Positions 1 through 9,592 of a stretch of DNA of 64,000 nucleotides are shown here, piece by piece. The first letter of the stretch is position 1. Every line of letters starts with the position of its first letter. The stretch spans positions 1 through 64,000 of the forward strand of contig NZ_JAUSYN010000001.1 in the NCBI RefSeq assembly GCF_030816915.1, in the 5' to 3' direction. Below the pieces are notes generated by a model that was not told the origin of the DNA, made no database searches, and saw only the letters and a list, made by a program, of their open reading frames with translations. The DNA comes from Streptomyces sp. B3I8 (GTDB taxonomy: Bacteria; Actinomycetota; Actinomycetes; Streptomycetales; Streptomycetaceae). Made by a program: the position numbers and the translations under genes.

Positions 1-290
1 CCCGCGGAGCGGGTCCCCTTCGCGCTGCGCGCGAAGGCAGCGAACCCCCGCGCTGCGCGCGGGGGTTGCGCTCCCGCTCCGCGGGAGCGCTGCTGCTCGC
101 TGCGCGAGCAGCGCAGCGGCCCGGCTGCGCCGGGCCGGTGACGCTCCGTCCGCTACGCTCCCGCAGCTACGGGGCCTGCGGCCCCGCAAGGCGGCCTCCC
201 CTGCCCTCCAATCACCGAGGGCGCTGCGCGCCTTGAAGGACGACCCCGCTGCGCGGTGCCGTCAACGGGCCTTCGGCCGGCCCGGATGGC
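1..290. repeat. Streptomyces linear-replicon telomere
   Basis: The sequence starts with CCCGCGGAGCGGG (1-13), the conserved terminal palindrome I of Streptomyces telomeres. Then come perfect hairpins with a TGC centre at 18-38, 43-67, 92-112 and 118-136, one with a TCC centre at 68-90, and a GGGGCCTGCGGCCCC palindrome near 172-186. The motif GGTGACGCTCCGTCCGCT after 136 is also typical of the conserved end. In known telomeres these hairpins fold on the 3' overhang and serve terminal-protein-primed end patching by Tpg and Tap. Smaller hairpins continue to about 290. The window therefore appears to begin at the physical end of a linear molecule, with no gene in the first 417 bases. Confidence 0.93.
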
Positions 291-417
291 TACGGGGAAG
301 AGGGTGTTGGGTGTGGGCTTTATTGCATTTGATGCACATGTAGACTTGGCAGAAGCATGAGACACCTCCTAACCACCTGATGCGGACTGAGCTGTCCGCG
401 CTTCCGGAAAAGGAAAA

Positions 418-954
418 ATGATGTGGAGTGCTCAGGATGTGGCGCGGGATGAGGTTCGGCGTCAGGCGAGTGGCCTGGATGTCGCCGCTGTTGCGGAGAA
501 GGTCGCGGAGGCCGCTGTCCGTGAGCGGGAGACCGCAGAGCGGTTGAGGGGGAACGGTTCCTTCTACACGTTCGAGATGGACCGGGAGCGGTTGGCTTTC
601 ATCTGGCTGGCCAAGCATGCTGAGTGGCGGCGTGTCAGGGACTTGATGCGTGCGCTGGGTTGGGGTGTGTACGAGCCGGAGCAGGATGTTCAAGGCTCGA
701 TGTGGGCTCGTGAGCGTGAGGAACGGCTTGCTGGTGCGCTTGAGGCGCAGTCCGCCTCCGGGGAGCAGGGACGGGAGGGAGCGGACGAGCTGCATGCCGA
801 GGTCTGGCTGTCCGCCGCTTCCAGCCGGCTGCTCCGGTCGGTGGCCTACCGGGCGGGGCTCCCTCCCTCTCAGGTTCTGGCCCAGCTCGCCGAGCGAATC
901 GTGGTGGGCGAGGACGGTACGGTCTCCGTGCCACCCTTCACAGCGTCCCAGTGA
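418..954 (+). CDS. Telomere-proximal hypothetical protein
   Basis: Protein of 178 residues, the first gene inside the telomere. Two consecutive ATG codons (418, 421) follow the purine-rich GGAAAAGG, so either may be the start. Residues about 20-70 are strongly helical and charged. No catalytic motif, signal peptide or membrane segment is visible. It ends 43 bases before the helicase gene on the same strand, so the two are probably co-transcribed. I do not recognise the family. Its position beside a terminal helicase suggests a link to telomere maintenance or conjugal transfer, but that is inference from location only. Confidence 0.7.
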   Translation: MMWSAQDVARDEVRRQASGLDVAAVAEKVAEAAVRERETAERLRGNGSFYTFEMDRERLAFIWLAKHAEWRRVRDLMRALGWGVYEPEQDVQGSMWAREREERLAGALEAQSASGEQGREGADELHAEVWLSAASSRLLRSVAYRAGLPPSQVLAQLAERIVVGEDGTVSVPPFTASQ

Positions 955-997
955 TTCCCGAAGCGAGTGAAAAAGAAGCCAGAGGAAGGGCTTGAGA

Positions 998-3695
998 ATG
1001 CTGAGAATTCAGCTTCGGGAACACCAGGTGGCCCAGAAAACTGCTTTCCGTAAGTGGGTGAGATTCCCTGCAAGGACGTCTGTGCCCGCTCAGGGAGCAC
1101 GGGGCACGATCGTGTCCGCGACCGGGTCGGGCAAGACGATCACGGCCGCCGCGTGCGCGCTGGAGTGCTTCCCCACCGGGCGGATCCTGGTGACCGTGCC
1201 GACCCTGGACCTGCTCGTGCAGACCACCCAGGCATGGCGCCGGGTGGGCCACCGGGCCTCCATGGTCGCGGTGTGCTCGCTGGAGAACGATCCAGTGCTC
1301 ACCTCGCTGGGGGTACGCACCACCACCAACCCGATCCAGCTCGCCCTGTGGGCCGGGTCCGGGCCGGTCGTCGTGTTCGCCACGTACGCCTCTCTGGTGG
1401 ACCGCGAGGACATCGACGAACGCGAGGGCCAGCGGAAGGTCCGCGGGCCGCTGGAGGCCGCTCTGGCGGGCGGAGAGCGCCTCTACGGCCAGCGCATGGA
1501 CGGCTTCGACCTCGCCATCGTGGATGAGGCTCACGGAACCGCTGGTGATCTTGGTCGTACGTGGGCGGCGATCCACGACAACGCCCGCATCCCGGCGGAC
1601 TTCCGGCTCTACCTGACCGCAACGCCGCGCATCCTCGCCGCGGCCCGCCCGCAGAAGGGCGCGGACGGCCAGAAGGTGGAGCTCGCGACCATGGCCGACG
1701 ACCCGAACGGGACGTACGGCGCATGGATCGCGGAGCTCGGGCTGTCGGAGGCGATCGAGCGGGAGATCCTCGCGGGGTTCGAGATCGACGTGCTGGAGAT
1801 CCGCGACCCCTTCCCCGTTCTGGGGGAGTCGGAGGAGGCGCGGCGGGGCCGGCGCCTGGCGCTCCTGCAGACCGCGCTCCTGGAGCACGCCGCCGCGTGG
1901 AATCTGCGTACGGTCATGACGTTCCACCAGAAGGTCGAGGAAGCCGCCGCGTTCGCGGAAAAGCTGCCCGAGACGGCAGCCGAGCTGTACATGAACGACG
2001 CCACCGACGACGACCTGGCGGCTGCGGACAAGCTGCCGAAGTCTTCGATCGACGCGGAGTTCTACGAACTCGAGGCCGGCCGCCACGTACCCCCGGACCG
2101 CGTATGGTCAGCGTGGCTGTGCGGCGACCACCTCGTCACCGAGCGCCGCGAGGTCATCCGCCAGTTCGCCAACGGCATCGACGCCGCCGGGCGCCGGGTC
2201 CACCGCGCCTTCCTCGCCAGCGTCCGCGTACTCGGGGAAGGCGTCGACATCACCGGCGAACGGGGCGTGGAGGCCGTCTGCTTCGCCGACACCCGTGGCT
2301 CCCAGATCGAGATCGTCCAGAACATCGGCCGCGCGCTGAGGCTCAACAGAGACGGCTCTACCAAGGTCGCCAGGATCATCGTGCCGGTGTTCCTGGAACC
2401 CGGCGAAGACCCGACCAACATGGTCGCCAGCGCCTCGTTCCGCCCCCTTGTAGCCGTTTTGCAGGGCCTGCGCTCGCATGACGAACGACTCGTCGAGCAG
2501 CTCGCCTCCCTTGCGCTCACCAGCGGCAAGCGCAAGGTCCACCTCCAGCGTGACGAGGACGGGCGGATTGTCGGGGCCGAGGGCGAGGACCAGGAGGACG
2601 ACACGCAGGCCGCTGCCGAGTCCGCCCTGCTGCACTTCTCCAGCCCGCGGGACGCCGCCACGATCGCCGCGTTCCTGCGCACCCGGGTCTACCGGCCGGA
2701 GTCCCTGGTGTGGCTGAAGGGCTACCAGGCCCTGCTGCGGTGGCGGAAGGAGCACGGGATCACCGGCCTGCACGCCGTTCCGTATGACGTGGAGGTCGAA
2801 GTCGGCGTCACCAAAGACTTTCCGCTTGGGCGGTGGGTGCACCAGCAGAGGAAGGCGCTGCGGGCCGGGGAGCTGGAGGAGCGGCGCAAGACCCTGCTGG
2901 ACGCCCCCGAGGCCGGGATGGTCTGGGAGCCCGGTGAGGAAGCGTGGGAGGCCAAGCTCGCCGCCCTCCGGTCCTACCGGCGCGCCACCGGGCACCTCGC
3001 CCCCGCGCCAGGACGCTGTGTGGGGCGAGGGCGAGGCAACGGAGCCCATCGGGCAGCACATGGCCAACCTCCGGCGCAAGGGAGCGAAGAACGGGCTGGG
3101 CAAGGACCCTCAGCGGGCCGCCGTGCGCGCGGCACAGCTCACGGAGATCGACCCCGACTGGAACTGCCCATGGCCGCTGAACTGGCAACGCCACTACCGC
3201 GTCCTCGCCGACCTGGTCGCCGACGAACCCCACGGCCGGCTCCCTGACATCGCACCCGGCGTCACCTTCGACGGCGACGACATCGGACGGTGGCTTCACC
3301 AGCAGAAACGGCCCGCTACCTGGGCGCGACTTCTGCCCGAACAGCAGCAGCGGCTGTCCGAGCTCGGCATGGAGCCCGTTGAAGCGCCGTCTTTGGCCTC
3401 GGCGGCTATGGATGCGATGAAGCGCCTGGGCAAAGCGCAGCAGGCATTCCAGCGAGGCCTGGCAGCACTTGCGCAGTGGGTGGAACGGGAGGGCCAGCGG
3501 CCGGTGCCCAGGGGGCACAGCGAAGAGATCACGGTCGACGGCGAGCCGGTGATTGTGAAGCTGGGCGTATGGCTTTCGAACGCGAAATCAAGGAGGGACC
3601 GGTTGGACGCCGACCAGCTGGCTGCGCTCGCGGAGCTGGGCATGGACTGGGCAAGGCCGGTGACGGTCCCGCAGGCCGTACCGGACGGCCTCTGA
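998..3695 (+). CDS. Telomere-proximal DEAD/DEAH helicase (TtrA-like), frameshifted
   Basis: Superfamily 2 helicase of about 900 residues once one frameshift is bridged. The N-terminal RecA-like domain shows Walker A (SATGSGKT, about residues 40-47), DEAH (about 175) and TATPR (about 207). A second domain contains GEGVDITGERGVEAV and a QNIGRALR motif VI-like stretch. The C-terminal third has repeated helicase-associated domains (LGRWVHQQR, IGRWLHQQ, LGVWLSNAK). The ATG at 998 sits 7 bases after GAGGAAGGG and is preferred to TTG at 992. The frame shifts in a run of five C at 3000-3004: the first frame closes at 3247 while homologous sequence continues in the next frame to 3695. Terminal helicase genes of this kind (ttrA) are typical of Streptomyces ends and have been tied to conjugal transfer. 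The shift may be real or a sequencing error. Confidence 0.85.
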
Positions 3696-3711
3696 TCGCC
3701 TTCTTGCGCCG

Positions 3712-3751
3712 TGACCGGACCCCGGGCCTCGTAGGGCCCGGGGTCCGGTCA
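3712..3751 (+). terminator. Long hairpin downstream of the helicase
   Basis: A perfect 17-bp stem (arms 3712-3728 and 3735-3751) with a 6-base loop lies 17 bases after the helicase stop. It also faces the 3' end of the convergent gene at 3782, so it can terminate both transcripts. There is no U tract, as is common in Streptomyces. Confidence 0.8.
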
Positions 3752-3781
3752 TGTGTACACGCCGGGGGATGTTCTGGCAGG

Positions 3782-4792
3782 TCAGAGGTGCAAGTCATCT
3801 GGGGAGCGAGGCGGCGGGTGTTCCACGGTCCAGCGACGTTCGATGTTCTGACTGGGCGGAAATACGCCGTACTCCAAGATGTACTGAGGAGCGGAATGCG
3901 TCTGCCCGTCCCATGGTTTGGGCTGCCCTGGGCTGTCCGGCTTCCAATGCTTCCAGGGATCGTGCTCTGGGTGGTGGATCACGAACTGGTCAGCTACGTC
4001 ATAGGCCACGTCCACGAGCGCGAAGCCGATGGTGCCTTCCGCGTGCATCAGGTGGTCCACGTGCTTACGCCGGTCCGTGCCCCGGGTAGCGGGGCCGGGT
4101 AGGAACAGAAAGCGGTGAGGGTCCAGCGGGAGCAGGATGTCGCTCAGTGCGGCAGCGCGCAGCTGGTCTTCGTCGTCGGGGCGGTTCCATATGGCGATGG
4201 GGGTATCGCTGGTCAGCAGGCACATGTCGCTGAAGCCCAGCGCCCACGGACGTGCTTCCAGGATGAGTGCCAACGTGACGATGTTCTCGACGATGTAGCG
4301 CAGGTGGGGGTTGTTCTGTGCGAGCGTGTGCACTTCCTGCGGCAGGTCGGTGATGTCCGGTGCTTCGGTCTGCTGGTGGGTGAGCCGTTTGCGCTGGCGC
4401 GTCGTGCGCAAGATCTGGGCAGCCATCCACCAGGCGAGGACGTGGCGCTGATCCGGGCGCAGCGGCCAGTGCGGTGTGAGCGCCCAGTTCGGGTCGTTCA
4501 GGATGACCTTCAGTACTGCTTCGGCGTGTCCCTCGAGCGAGGTGAACAGTTCCTCGATGTGGTGGTGAGGGACTCCTTCGGCACTGATCCCCCAGTAGTA
4601 GCCGGTCTCAGCAGCGATGCCGGTGGGCGTCACCGGGAACGGTTCATCGATCTTGTCAAGCCGTCGCACCATCAGTTGGTACTTGCGGCGTGCTGTGTGC
4701 TGGGCGAAGTGCTTTAGGTACATCTGCGGCACTGTGTAATCCCGGGTGCCGCCTGCCTTAGCCGCGCGCTTCCCCGACGACGCCTTACCCAC
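3782..4792 (-). CDS. DUF4238 domain protein
   Basis: Protein of 336 residues. The N-terminal stretch RDYTVPQMYLKHFA (about residues 18-31) matches the opening signature of DUF4238 (a VPQxYLxxFA motif), and DMCLLTSDTPIAIWNRP and LDPHRFLFL fit the later blocks of that family. No signal peptide or membrane segment is visible, so it is probably cytoplasmic. The biochemical role of DUF4238 is not known; the proteins occur sporadically in accessory regions. The gene is convergent with the helicase and is followed on the same strand by the unrelated large gene at 4883-6577. Confidence 0.75.
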   Translation of the reverse strand: MGKASSGKRAAKAGGTRDYTVPQMYLKHFAQHTARRKYQLMVRRLDKIDEPFPVTPTGIAAETGYYWGISAEGVPHHHIEELFTSLEGHAEAVLKVILNDPNWALTPHWPLRPDQRHVLAWWMAAQILRTTRQRKRLTHQQTEAPDITDLPQEVHTLAQNNPHLRYIVENIVTLALILEARPWALGFSDMCLLTSDTPIAIWNRPDDEDQLRAAALSDILLPLDPHRFLFLPGPATRGTDRRKHVDHLMHAEGTIGFALVDVAYDVADQFVIHHPEHDPWKHWKPDSPGQPKPWDGQTHSAPQYILEYGVFPPSQNIERRWTVEHPPPRSPDDLHL

Positions 4793-4882
4793 CAGCTGCC
4801 CTCCCCTGTTCGGCTTCTCACGCCAGTCATACAGGGGACTGAGCAGAAAGTGTCAGTGGATTTGCGGGGGAACGCGGGCTGT

Positions 4883-6577
4883 CTACTGGCTGGACTGGTG
4901 CTGCGACTCGGCGTGCTGGGCAAGCGCGCTGAGGGCGTCACCGGTCAGCGTGAGTACCTGCACGAACTGCTCATCGGGTCTCAATGCGTCCAGGCCAGCC
5001 CGCGTAAGGGTGGCGTGCCAGTCCTTTCCGCGGAGATGGGCCGGCCCGGTGGAGCGGAGGCCTTGCAGGACACGCAGCGGGCGGATCAGCGTGTCGTTGT
5101 CCCCTCCGCTGGAAGAGACCCATGCTTCGAGGCAGTTGATGCTTTGCGCCTTGGTGTCGGTCACTCCGGGAAGGCGTCGGAGGGCCTTGACATCCAGGTA
5201 GTCGATGACGCCCTTGGCGAGCAGCAGTATGAGGGTGTCGGCTTCGTGCTGCTCGCTGCTGGTGGGCATGTGCATGCCCTCGAAAGCGATCTGGTCGGCG
5301 GAGTGCCACGGCTTGTAGACCGCTTGTCCCAGAAGCGTGCCCAGGGCAGTGCTGAAGTGCTCTCGTGCAGCGAACAGCCGGCGTAGCGGGTCGGGCGGTC
5401 CATCGGTCCATCGGCCGAGGATGTCGCGGTCGAAACGGCCCTCGTCGCGTCCTCCGCTGGGCGGGACGTTGAAGCTGAGCCAGTGATCGCGTTCTTCGGT
5501 CGGCAGGTCACGTCCGAGGTCTCCGAGGTAGACCTCGATGAGGCCGTCGGGGTTGTTGCCGATGGAGATTCCCCAGAGTCCCAGGCAGCTCAGGCGGCCG
5601 TTCTCGATGCGGTAGCGGGACGGCTGAGAGGTGTATCGGCTGAGGACCTCGCGCCGGAAATAGACCGGGGTCAGGTAGTGCGGGGTGCCGCGGTCGGTGA
5701 AGTAGTTGCTCAACTTGTCGGGCTCGCACGTGCAGGTGATGCGCTCCCCGGTGTTGGGGTCGATGGCCACCGTGAATTCGGGGAACTGGCGTTCGGATGG
5801 GTGAGGCCGGGCCAGGTCAGCGGGGTCTGCGTCGATGGGCAGCACGATTTGCTTTCCGACCAGCCGTACGAAACCCGGGCGATCCACTGAGTGGATGTCT
5901 CCGCTGTGGAAGGCGAAGTGCCGCAGGTCGGAGCGGTCGATTGCGTCGATCGCCGGGTCGGGTACGTGATCGAGCCGGGTAATGCGGTCGTGCTGGATCA
6001 CCAGCAAGCGACTCCGTGCGGCGAGGTAGCGGCGCAAGGGCAGGGCCGCGATGTCGATGCGCAGCTCGGTATCGGTGCGTCGGGTGCGCACCAGTTCGTG
6101 GTCACGACCGGCGTCGTCAAGGTAGTACCAGGAGCCGTCGTTCCTGGGGATGGCGTCGAAGTACCACAGAAAGGAGGGGGTGAACTCCAGCGTCGGTTCG
6201 GCGAGCCCGTGATGGGTGCGGAGCTGTATGAAGAACTCCGCGTCCTCCTCTTCGTCTCGCAATCCCTCTTCGAAGACCGTCCGCTGCTCCGGGTAGAAGG
6301 TGCTGATCCCGGCGGCGCCGATCGCTGCCTGACTCCAGGTGTACTGCTGAAGGGTATGTGCCCGTGTCTCAGGACGAGTCAGGTAGCTGCTGATCCCCCA
6401 GTCGAAGCGGTCCTGGACGGGCTTACCGAGGACCGTGACCCACTCGGTGGGCGTGGCGGTGAGCGGAGCCAGGTAGTCATCCGGCTGTGCGTGTTCGGGA
6501 AGGTCGTCGCAGCTTCCGCTGCTGTAGATCATCGCCACGACCACAAGTGTAGGAAAGCGGAGGCCAAGCCGACGCAC
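4883..6577 (-). CDS. Large hypothetical protein
   Basis: Protein of 564 residues from ATG 6577, or about 549 if it starts at the internal ATG 6532 (MIYSSGSCDD). Neither start has a convincing ribosome-binding site. Visible features are a CTCEP cysteine cluster near the middle, many aromatic residues and an acidic EEEEDAEFF stretch. There is no P-loop, nuclease motif or transmembrane helix. It lies 90 bases upstream of the DUF4238 gene on the same strand, so the two may form an operon. I do not recognise the family. Codon use is as regular as in neighbouring genes, so it is probably functional. Confidence 0.65.
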   Translation of the reverse strand: MRRLGLRFPTLVVVAMIYSSGSCDDLPEHAQPDDYLAPLTATPTEWVTVLGKPVQDRFDWGISSYLTRPETRAHTLQQYTWSQAAIGAAGISTFYPEQRTVFEEGLRDEEEDAEFFIQLRTHHGLAEPTLEFTPSFLWYFDAIPRNDGSWYYLDDAGRDHELVRTRRTDTELRIDIAALPLRRYLAARSRLLVIQHDRITRLDHVPDPAIDAIDRSDLRHFAFHSGDIHSVDRPGFVRLVGKQIVLPIDADPADLARPHPSERQFPEFTVAIDPNTGERITCTCEPDKLSNYFTDRGTPHYLTPVYFRREVLSRYTSQPSRYRIENGRLSCLGLWGISIGNNPDGLIEVYLGDLGRDLPTEERDHWLSFNVPPSGGRDEGRFDRDILGRWTDGPPDPLRRLFAAREHFSTALGTLLGQAVYKPWHSADQIAFEGMHMPTSSEQHEADTLILLLAKGVIDYLDVKALRRLPGVTDTKAQSINCLEAWVSSSGGDNDTLIRPLRVLQGLRSTGPAHLRGKDWHATLTRAGLDALRPDEQFVQVLTLTGDALSALAQHAESQHQSSQ

Positions 6578-6682
6578 GGTCTTCGTGGCCCCCGTGTACG
6601 GCTTCGGCCCCCAGCATCCGGTGCAGTGAGAGGTGAAGGCCCTGGACCAGGCCGAGCTCGCAGGATTTGCCTCTTGCGTGGG

Positions 6683-7170
6683 TCAGGCACCGTGGAACTC
6701 GTGGGCAGAGCCGCCGCGCCATTTCACCTGCTGCGGGTCTTCCAGGATGGCCTCGTGATCGGTGATGCCGGCGCCTTCGAGGAAGACGACCAAGTCGTGG
6801 TCGCTATAGGCGGTGCCGAGGGTCTCGGCCCGGCCGCTGCTGTGCATGGTGACTCTACGGCCGCCCGAGAGAGAGCCGATGCACGACGATCGGTGCACTG
6901 GTCACACCTCCCGGCGTGCCCCGGGACGGGCTGGCAGGCGAGTCGGCTCAGGACGCCAGAGAGTGTCGCCGGTCCAGTCCCAGCTGTCCAGGTCACCGGG
7001 GCACGGGTCCTATATGGCGCGGCCGCCGGCACCGAACCCAGCCTTGCGGGGAGCGCGGCGCCGGTGTCGACCTTGTCCTGCGTCCAGCCGGTGATGTCGA
7101 GCAGCAGGCCATCCAGCGGGGAGCCGACCAGTTCGGCGTAGCGCCGGTAGGGGTCACGGGCCAGGGGGCT
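6683..7170 (-). pseudogene. Decayed two-gene cassette, copy 1
   Basis: On the minus strand the upstream part (about 7170-6915) encodes pieces of a small Streptomyces family with the signature GGPLDGLLLDxTGW, here SPLDGLLLDITGWTQD. The downstream part (6898-6683) encodes a second small family with VVHR, GGRRVTMHS, AYSDHDLVVFL and VKWRGGSAHE. A CT-repeat indel near 6870 separates the VVHR start from its continuation, and the first part is not one open frame. Both genes are therefore relics. A second copy in the same orientation lies at 10180-10512, so the intact operon at 7228-10002 sits between direct repeats. Gene functions are unknown. Confidence 0.6.
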
Positions 7171-7227
7171 CGTGGTCGGCGCCGTAGACCTGGCGGTGCA
7201 GCAGCTGGCCAGTCATCACTTCAACGG

Positions 7228-7455
7228 TTATGACTCCTCTTCCTTGTCTTCACTTAGATGGTTCATGGCGAAGGGGATCTCTTCGGGGTGGGTAGCTGTG
7301 CGGGTTAGTGCCCAGGCTGTGCGTGCGTCCATGCCGGGTCCGTATGCGGCTGCCAGACGTCGGGCGCGCCATGTGGTCAGCGGTGCCAGCAGCCATCGGT
7401 TCAGTGGGAATTTGACGTGCTGGTGTCCTGTGGAGGCTTCATGGCCGGGGTTCAC
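7228..7455 (-). CDS. Small third protein of the RHIM-motif operon
   Basis: Protein of 75 residues starting at GTG 7455, inside the last codons of the NLR-like gene (stop at 7439), so translation is probably coupled. Sequence is basic at first (FPLNRWLLAPLTTWRARRLA), then ends in an acidic tail (SEDKEEES). No catalytic motif is visible. It could be a small regulator or immunity-like partner of the two upstream proteins. That is inference from the overlap only, and the frame could also be fortuitous. Confidence 0.5.
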   Translation of the reverse strand: MNPGHEASTGHQHVKFPLNRWLLAPLTTWRARRLAAAYGPGMDARTAWALTRTATHPEEIPFAMNHLSEDKEEES

Positions 7456-9592
7456 CTGTGCCTCCGGCAGCGCTGGTGTCCGGGAGGGAACCAGCAGCTT
7501 CTTTGAGCGGGCAGTGGGGTTCGGAGCACTGGGTGTGGCTGCAAGCTCGGAGGTTGGCCAGGGCGAGGCGCGCTTCGATCAGGGCGTGGTCGTCTTGGTC
7601 CGGGCTTCCGTACAGGAAGCGGGACATGGCATCGAGGGGTGTGTGGGCGTTGCGTACGTCGGTGAGGATGCCGAAGGTGGCGGTGCGGTCCAGTCGGCCC
7701 TCGTGAGCGGCTCGGGCCCAGCCGAGGAGGACCTGGTGTGCGTCGTCGCGTACGTCTGGTTGTCGCAGTGTCTGCATCCAGCCGTTGATCAGGAAATCAC
7801 GGACGGCTGGGGCGACCTGTGCTGCGCTTACCAGGGTGTCCAGGACGTTGTATGCGGGATCGGTGAGCGCGAGGAAGGCCCGAGGGCCGGCGAGGTGGGT
7901 GTGGTACTTCTCCAACCAGGTCTCGACCGTCTCAACGACTCGTTGGAACCCTTCGGTGCTCGCGGCGGCGTAGGCCGTCAGGGCGGTCGCTGCGATGCGA
8001 GTTGCTTCGTCGTCGACGGCCAGGATGTGGCGTAGCCGGACGAGGGCCATGTGCGGCCATCGCATGCCGTACCGGCCGCTGCATGCCCAGGCGACAACCT
8101 TCCGTCGATGCGCGTCAGGCTTTTTCGCCCAGTCCAGCAGCTGTTTGTGGGCATCCCGGGCGAGTTCTTCCGTCTCCGCGGCTTGGGCGATCAGTGCGGT
8201 GACGATTCGGAGATATTGCTCGTCGGGGTAGGTAGTGGCCCAGGTGTCGAGGAGGGTGAAGAAGGGAGATTCAACCTCTGTGATGGACAGCTCCAGCAGA
8301 CGGGACCCGATCTGCTCCGTCCATTTTCTCGCGACACCGTCGGGGGCGGTGATGCGGGCGAGCCACCTCGTGGTCGCCTCTCGTTCGTCGGCCCAGTGGT
8401 GCCAGTCCATGCGGATGGCGGAGCGGGCGAGGCCTGGGCGGCTGTGGAATGCGGCTGTGTCGCTGGAGGTGATGTCGACACCGACGTCTCTCAGCCGACG
8501 CCGAGGGCTGCGGCCTTCCCGGTACCGGCGCGCGACTGCCTCATGGCGAGCGCCGAACTCGGTGGCTGCCTTGATGCATCGTTCGATAGGGGCGCCCTCG
8601 AGGTAGGCGGCGGCGAGCAGCATCACTCGGTCCTGGCCGCGGGTGCCTGTGCCGGTGAGTGTCTGCTCCAGGAAGTCGGTCCATAAAAGGACTTCTTCCC
8701 GGATGCGGCGAAGCTCTTGGATTCCCTGTTCACGCTCCGGTGGAGAGGATGCGTCTATGCGCTCAACCGCTTTGGCCAGCCGTTCCGGAGCGATGCCGCG
8801 CAGGCGTTCGGCGATCGCGAAAGCATCATCCGGGCTGACACTGCGGGTGATGAGGTCAGATAGGACGCCGACGGTCCGGTCGGGAGCTGCTTGGCGCAAC
8901 AGGCCGCGTGTCGCAGAGCGCTCGACGTCCTGCTGCAGCCACCCGGCCTGCGCGTGGCTGCCCCAGGCCGCCAGGTGGTTCCGGGCGACCTGGATGGCGT
9001 CGGGACGTACTGCCTCAATCTCGAAGCGGCTGTCGCCCCGCCAACCCCGCTGATTACGGGTGATGACCAGGCAACTGCCCGCGTCGTGGAGCTCTTCTGC
9101 CCAAGCAGTGAGAGTGCGGGCGGCGTCCTCGGAAAAGAAGCGCGAGGTCGCGTCGATCAGGTAGCCGTGCCCGATGGCCGGCTCGGGTAGGACCTCACGT
9201 TCCGGTGCTTCGTCCTCGTCCCAGTCGGCTGCCAGGTAGAAAAGCTGCGGGGGGCCTGCGGGAGTGGAGAGATGGGTGTGCAGGGCGCGGACTGCCGAGA
9301 TGCGCCGTCCCGTGCCGCGTTCCCCCATGATGACTGCGAGGCCATGTGCAGCCAGCAGGTTTGCGGCCCGCTGCGGGGTGGGAGTGTGCGCCCAGACCGG
9401 CTCCAGGGCGGCCTCCTGGTCATCGCGCGGAATGGGGATGACCGGTAGCTTGGGTAGCCGAGTGATGTTGATGTTGCCGTGGTTGGAGCCGCCGACCTGG
9501 ACAGTAGGACCGGTGTTGCCGACGGCGGACTGCCCAACAGACGGCGGGTTGGTGGGTGGCTGGGGCAGGTCATGCCCGTCGAGCGTGGTCAC
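7439..9592 (-). CDS. NLR-like protein with N-terminal RHIM-like motif and degenerate P-loop
   Basis: Protein of 717 residues. GTG 9592 overlaps the stop of the upstream gene (9589-9591); the longer upstream open frame is only the shadow of that gene. Residues 24-42 hold GNTGPTVQVGGSNHGNIN, with the tetrad VQVG at 31-34, the (I/V)-Q-(I/V/L/C)-G core of RHIM-type amyloid motifs. A short proline-rich linker follows, then a nucleotide-binding-like region with GERGTGRR (90-97), a Walker A in which Lys-Ser/Thr is replaced by Arg-Arg, and a hydrophobic strand GSCLVITRN that may be the Walker B position. The remaining 450 residues are helical and repeat-like (HEAT/TPR style). This is the architecture of bacterial NLR-type signalling proteins that act on an adjacent effector with a matching motif. 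ATP binding may be lost. Confidence 0.75.
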   Translation of the reverse strand: MTTLDGHDLPQPPTNPPSVGQSAVGNTGPTVQVGGSNHGNINITRLPKLPVIPIPRDDQEAALEPVWAHTPTPQRAANLLAAHGLAVIMGERGTGRRISAVRALHTHLSTPAGPPQLFYLAADWDEDEAPEREVLPEPAIGHGYLIDATSRFFSEDAARTLTAWAEELHDAGSCLVITRNQRGWRGDSRFEIEAVRPDAIQVARNHLAAWGSHAQAGWLQQDVERSATRGLLRQAAPDRTVGVLSDLITRSVSPDDAFAIAERLRGIAPERLAKAVERIDASSPPEREQGIQELRRIREEVLLWTDFLEQTLTGTGTRGQDRVMLLAAAYLEGAPIERCIKAATEFGARHEAVARRYREGRSPRRRLRDVGVDITSSDTAAFHSRPGLARSAIRMDWHHWADEREATTRWLARITAPDGVARKWTEQIGSRLLELSITEVESPFFTLLDTWATTYPDEQYLRIVTALIAQAAETEELARDAHKQLLDWAKKPDAHRRKVVAWACSGRYGMRWPHMALVRLRHILAVDDEATRIAATALTAYAAASTEGFQRVVETVETWLEKYHTHLAGPRAFLALTDPAYNVLDTLVSAAQVAPAVRDFLINGWMQTLRQPDVRDDAHQVLLGWARAAHEGRLDRTATFGILTDVRNAHTPLDAMSRFLYGSPDQDDHALIEARLALANLRACSHTQCSEPHCPLKEAAGSLPDTSAAGGTGEPRP

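Noticed and set aside
262..795. 177-residue minus-strand frame reaching into the telomere
   Set aside because: Opposes the better-supported gene at 418-954 and has no family or ribosome-binding site.
938..2086. Minus-strand open frame opposite the helicase
   Set aside because: Arg/Gly-rich shadow of the helicase, which has all SF2 motifs.
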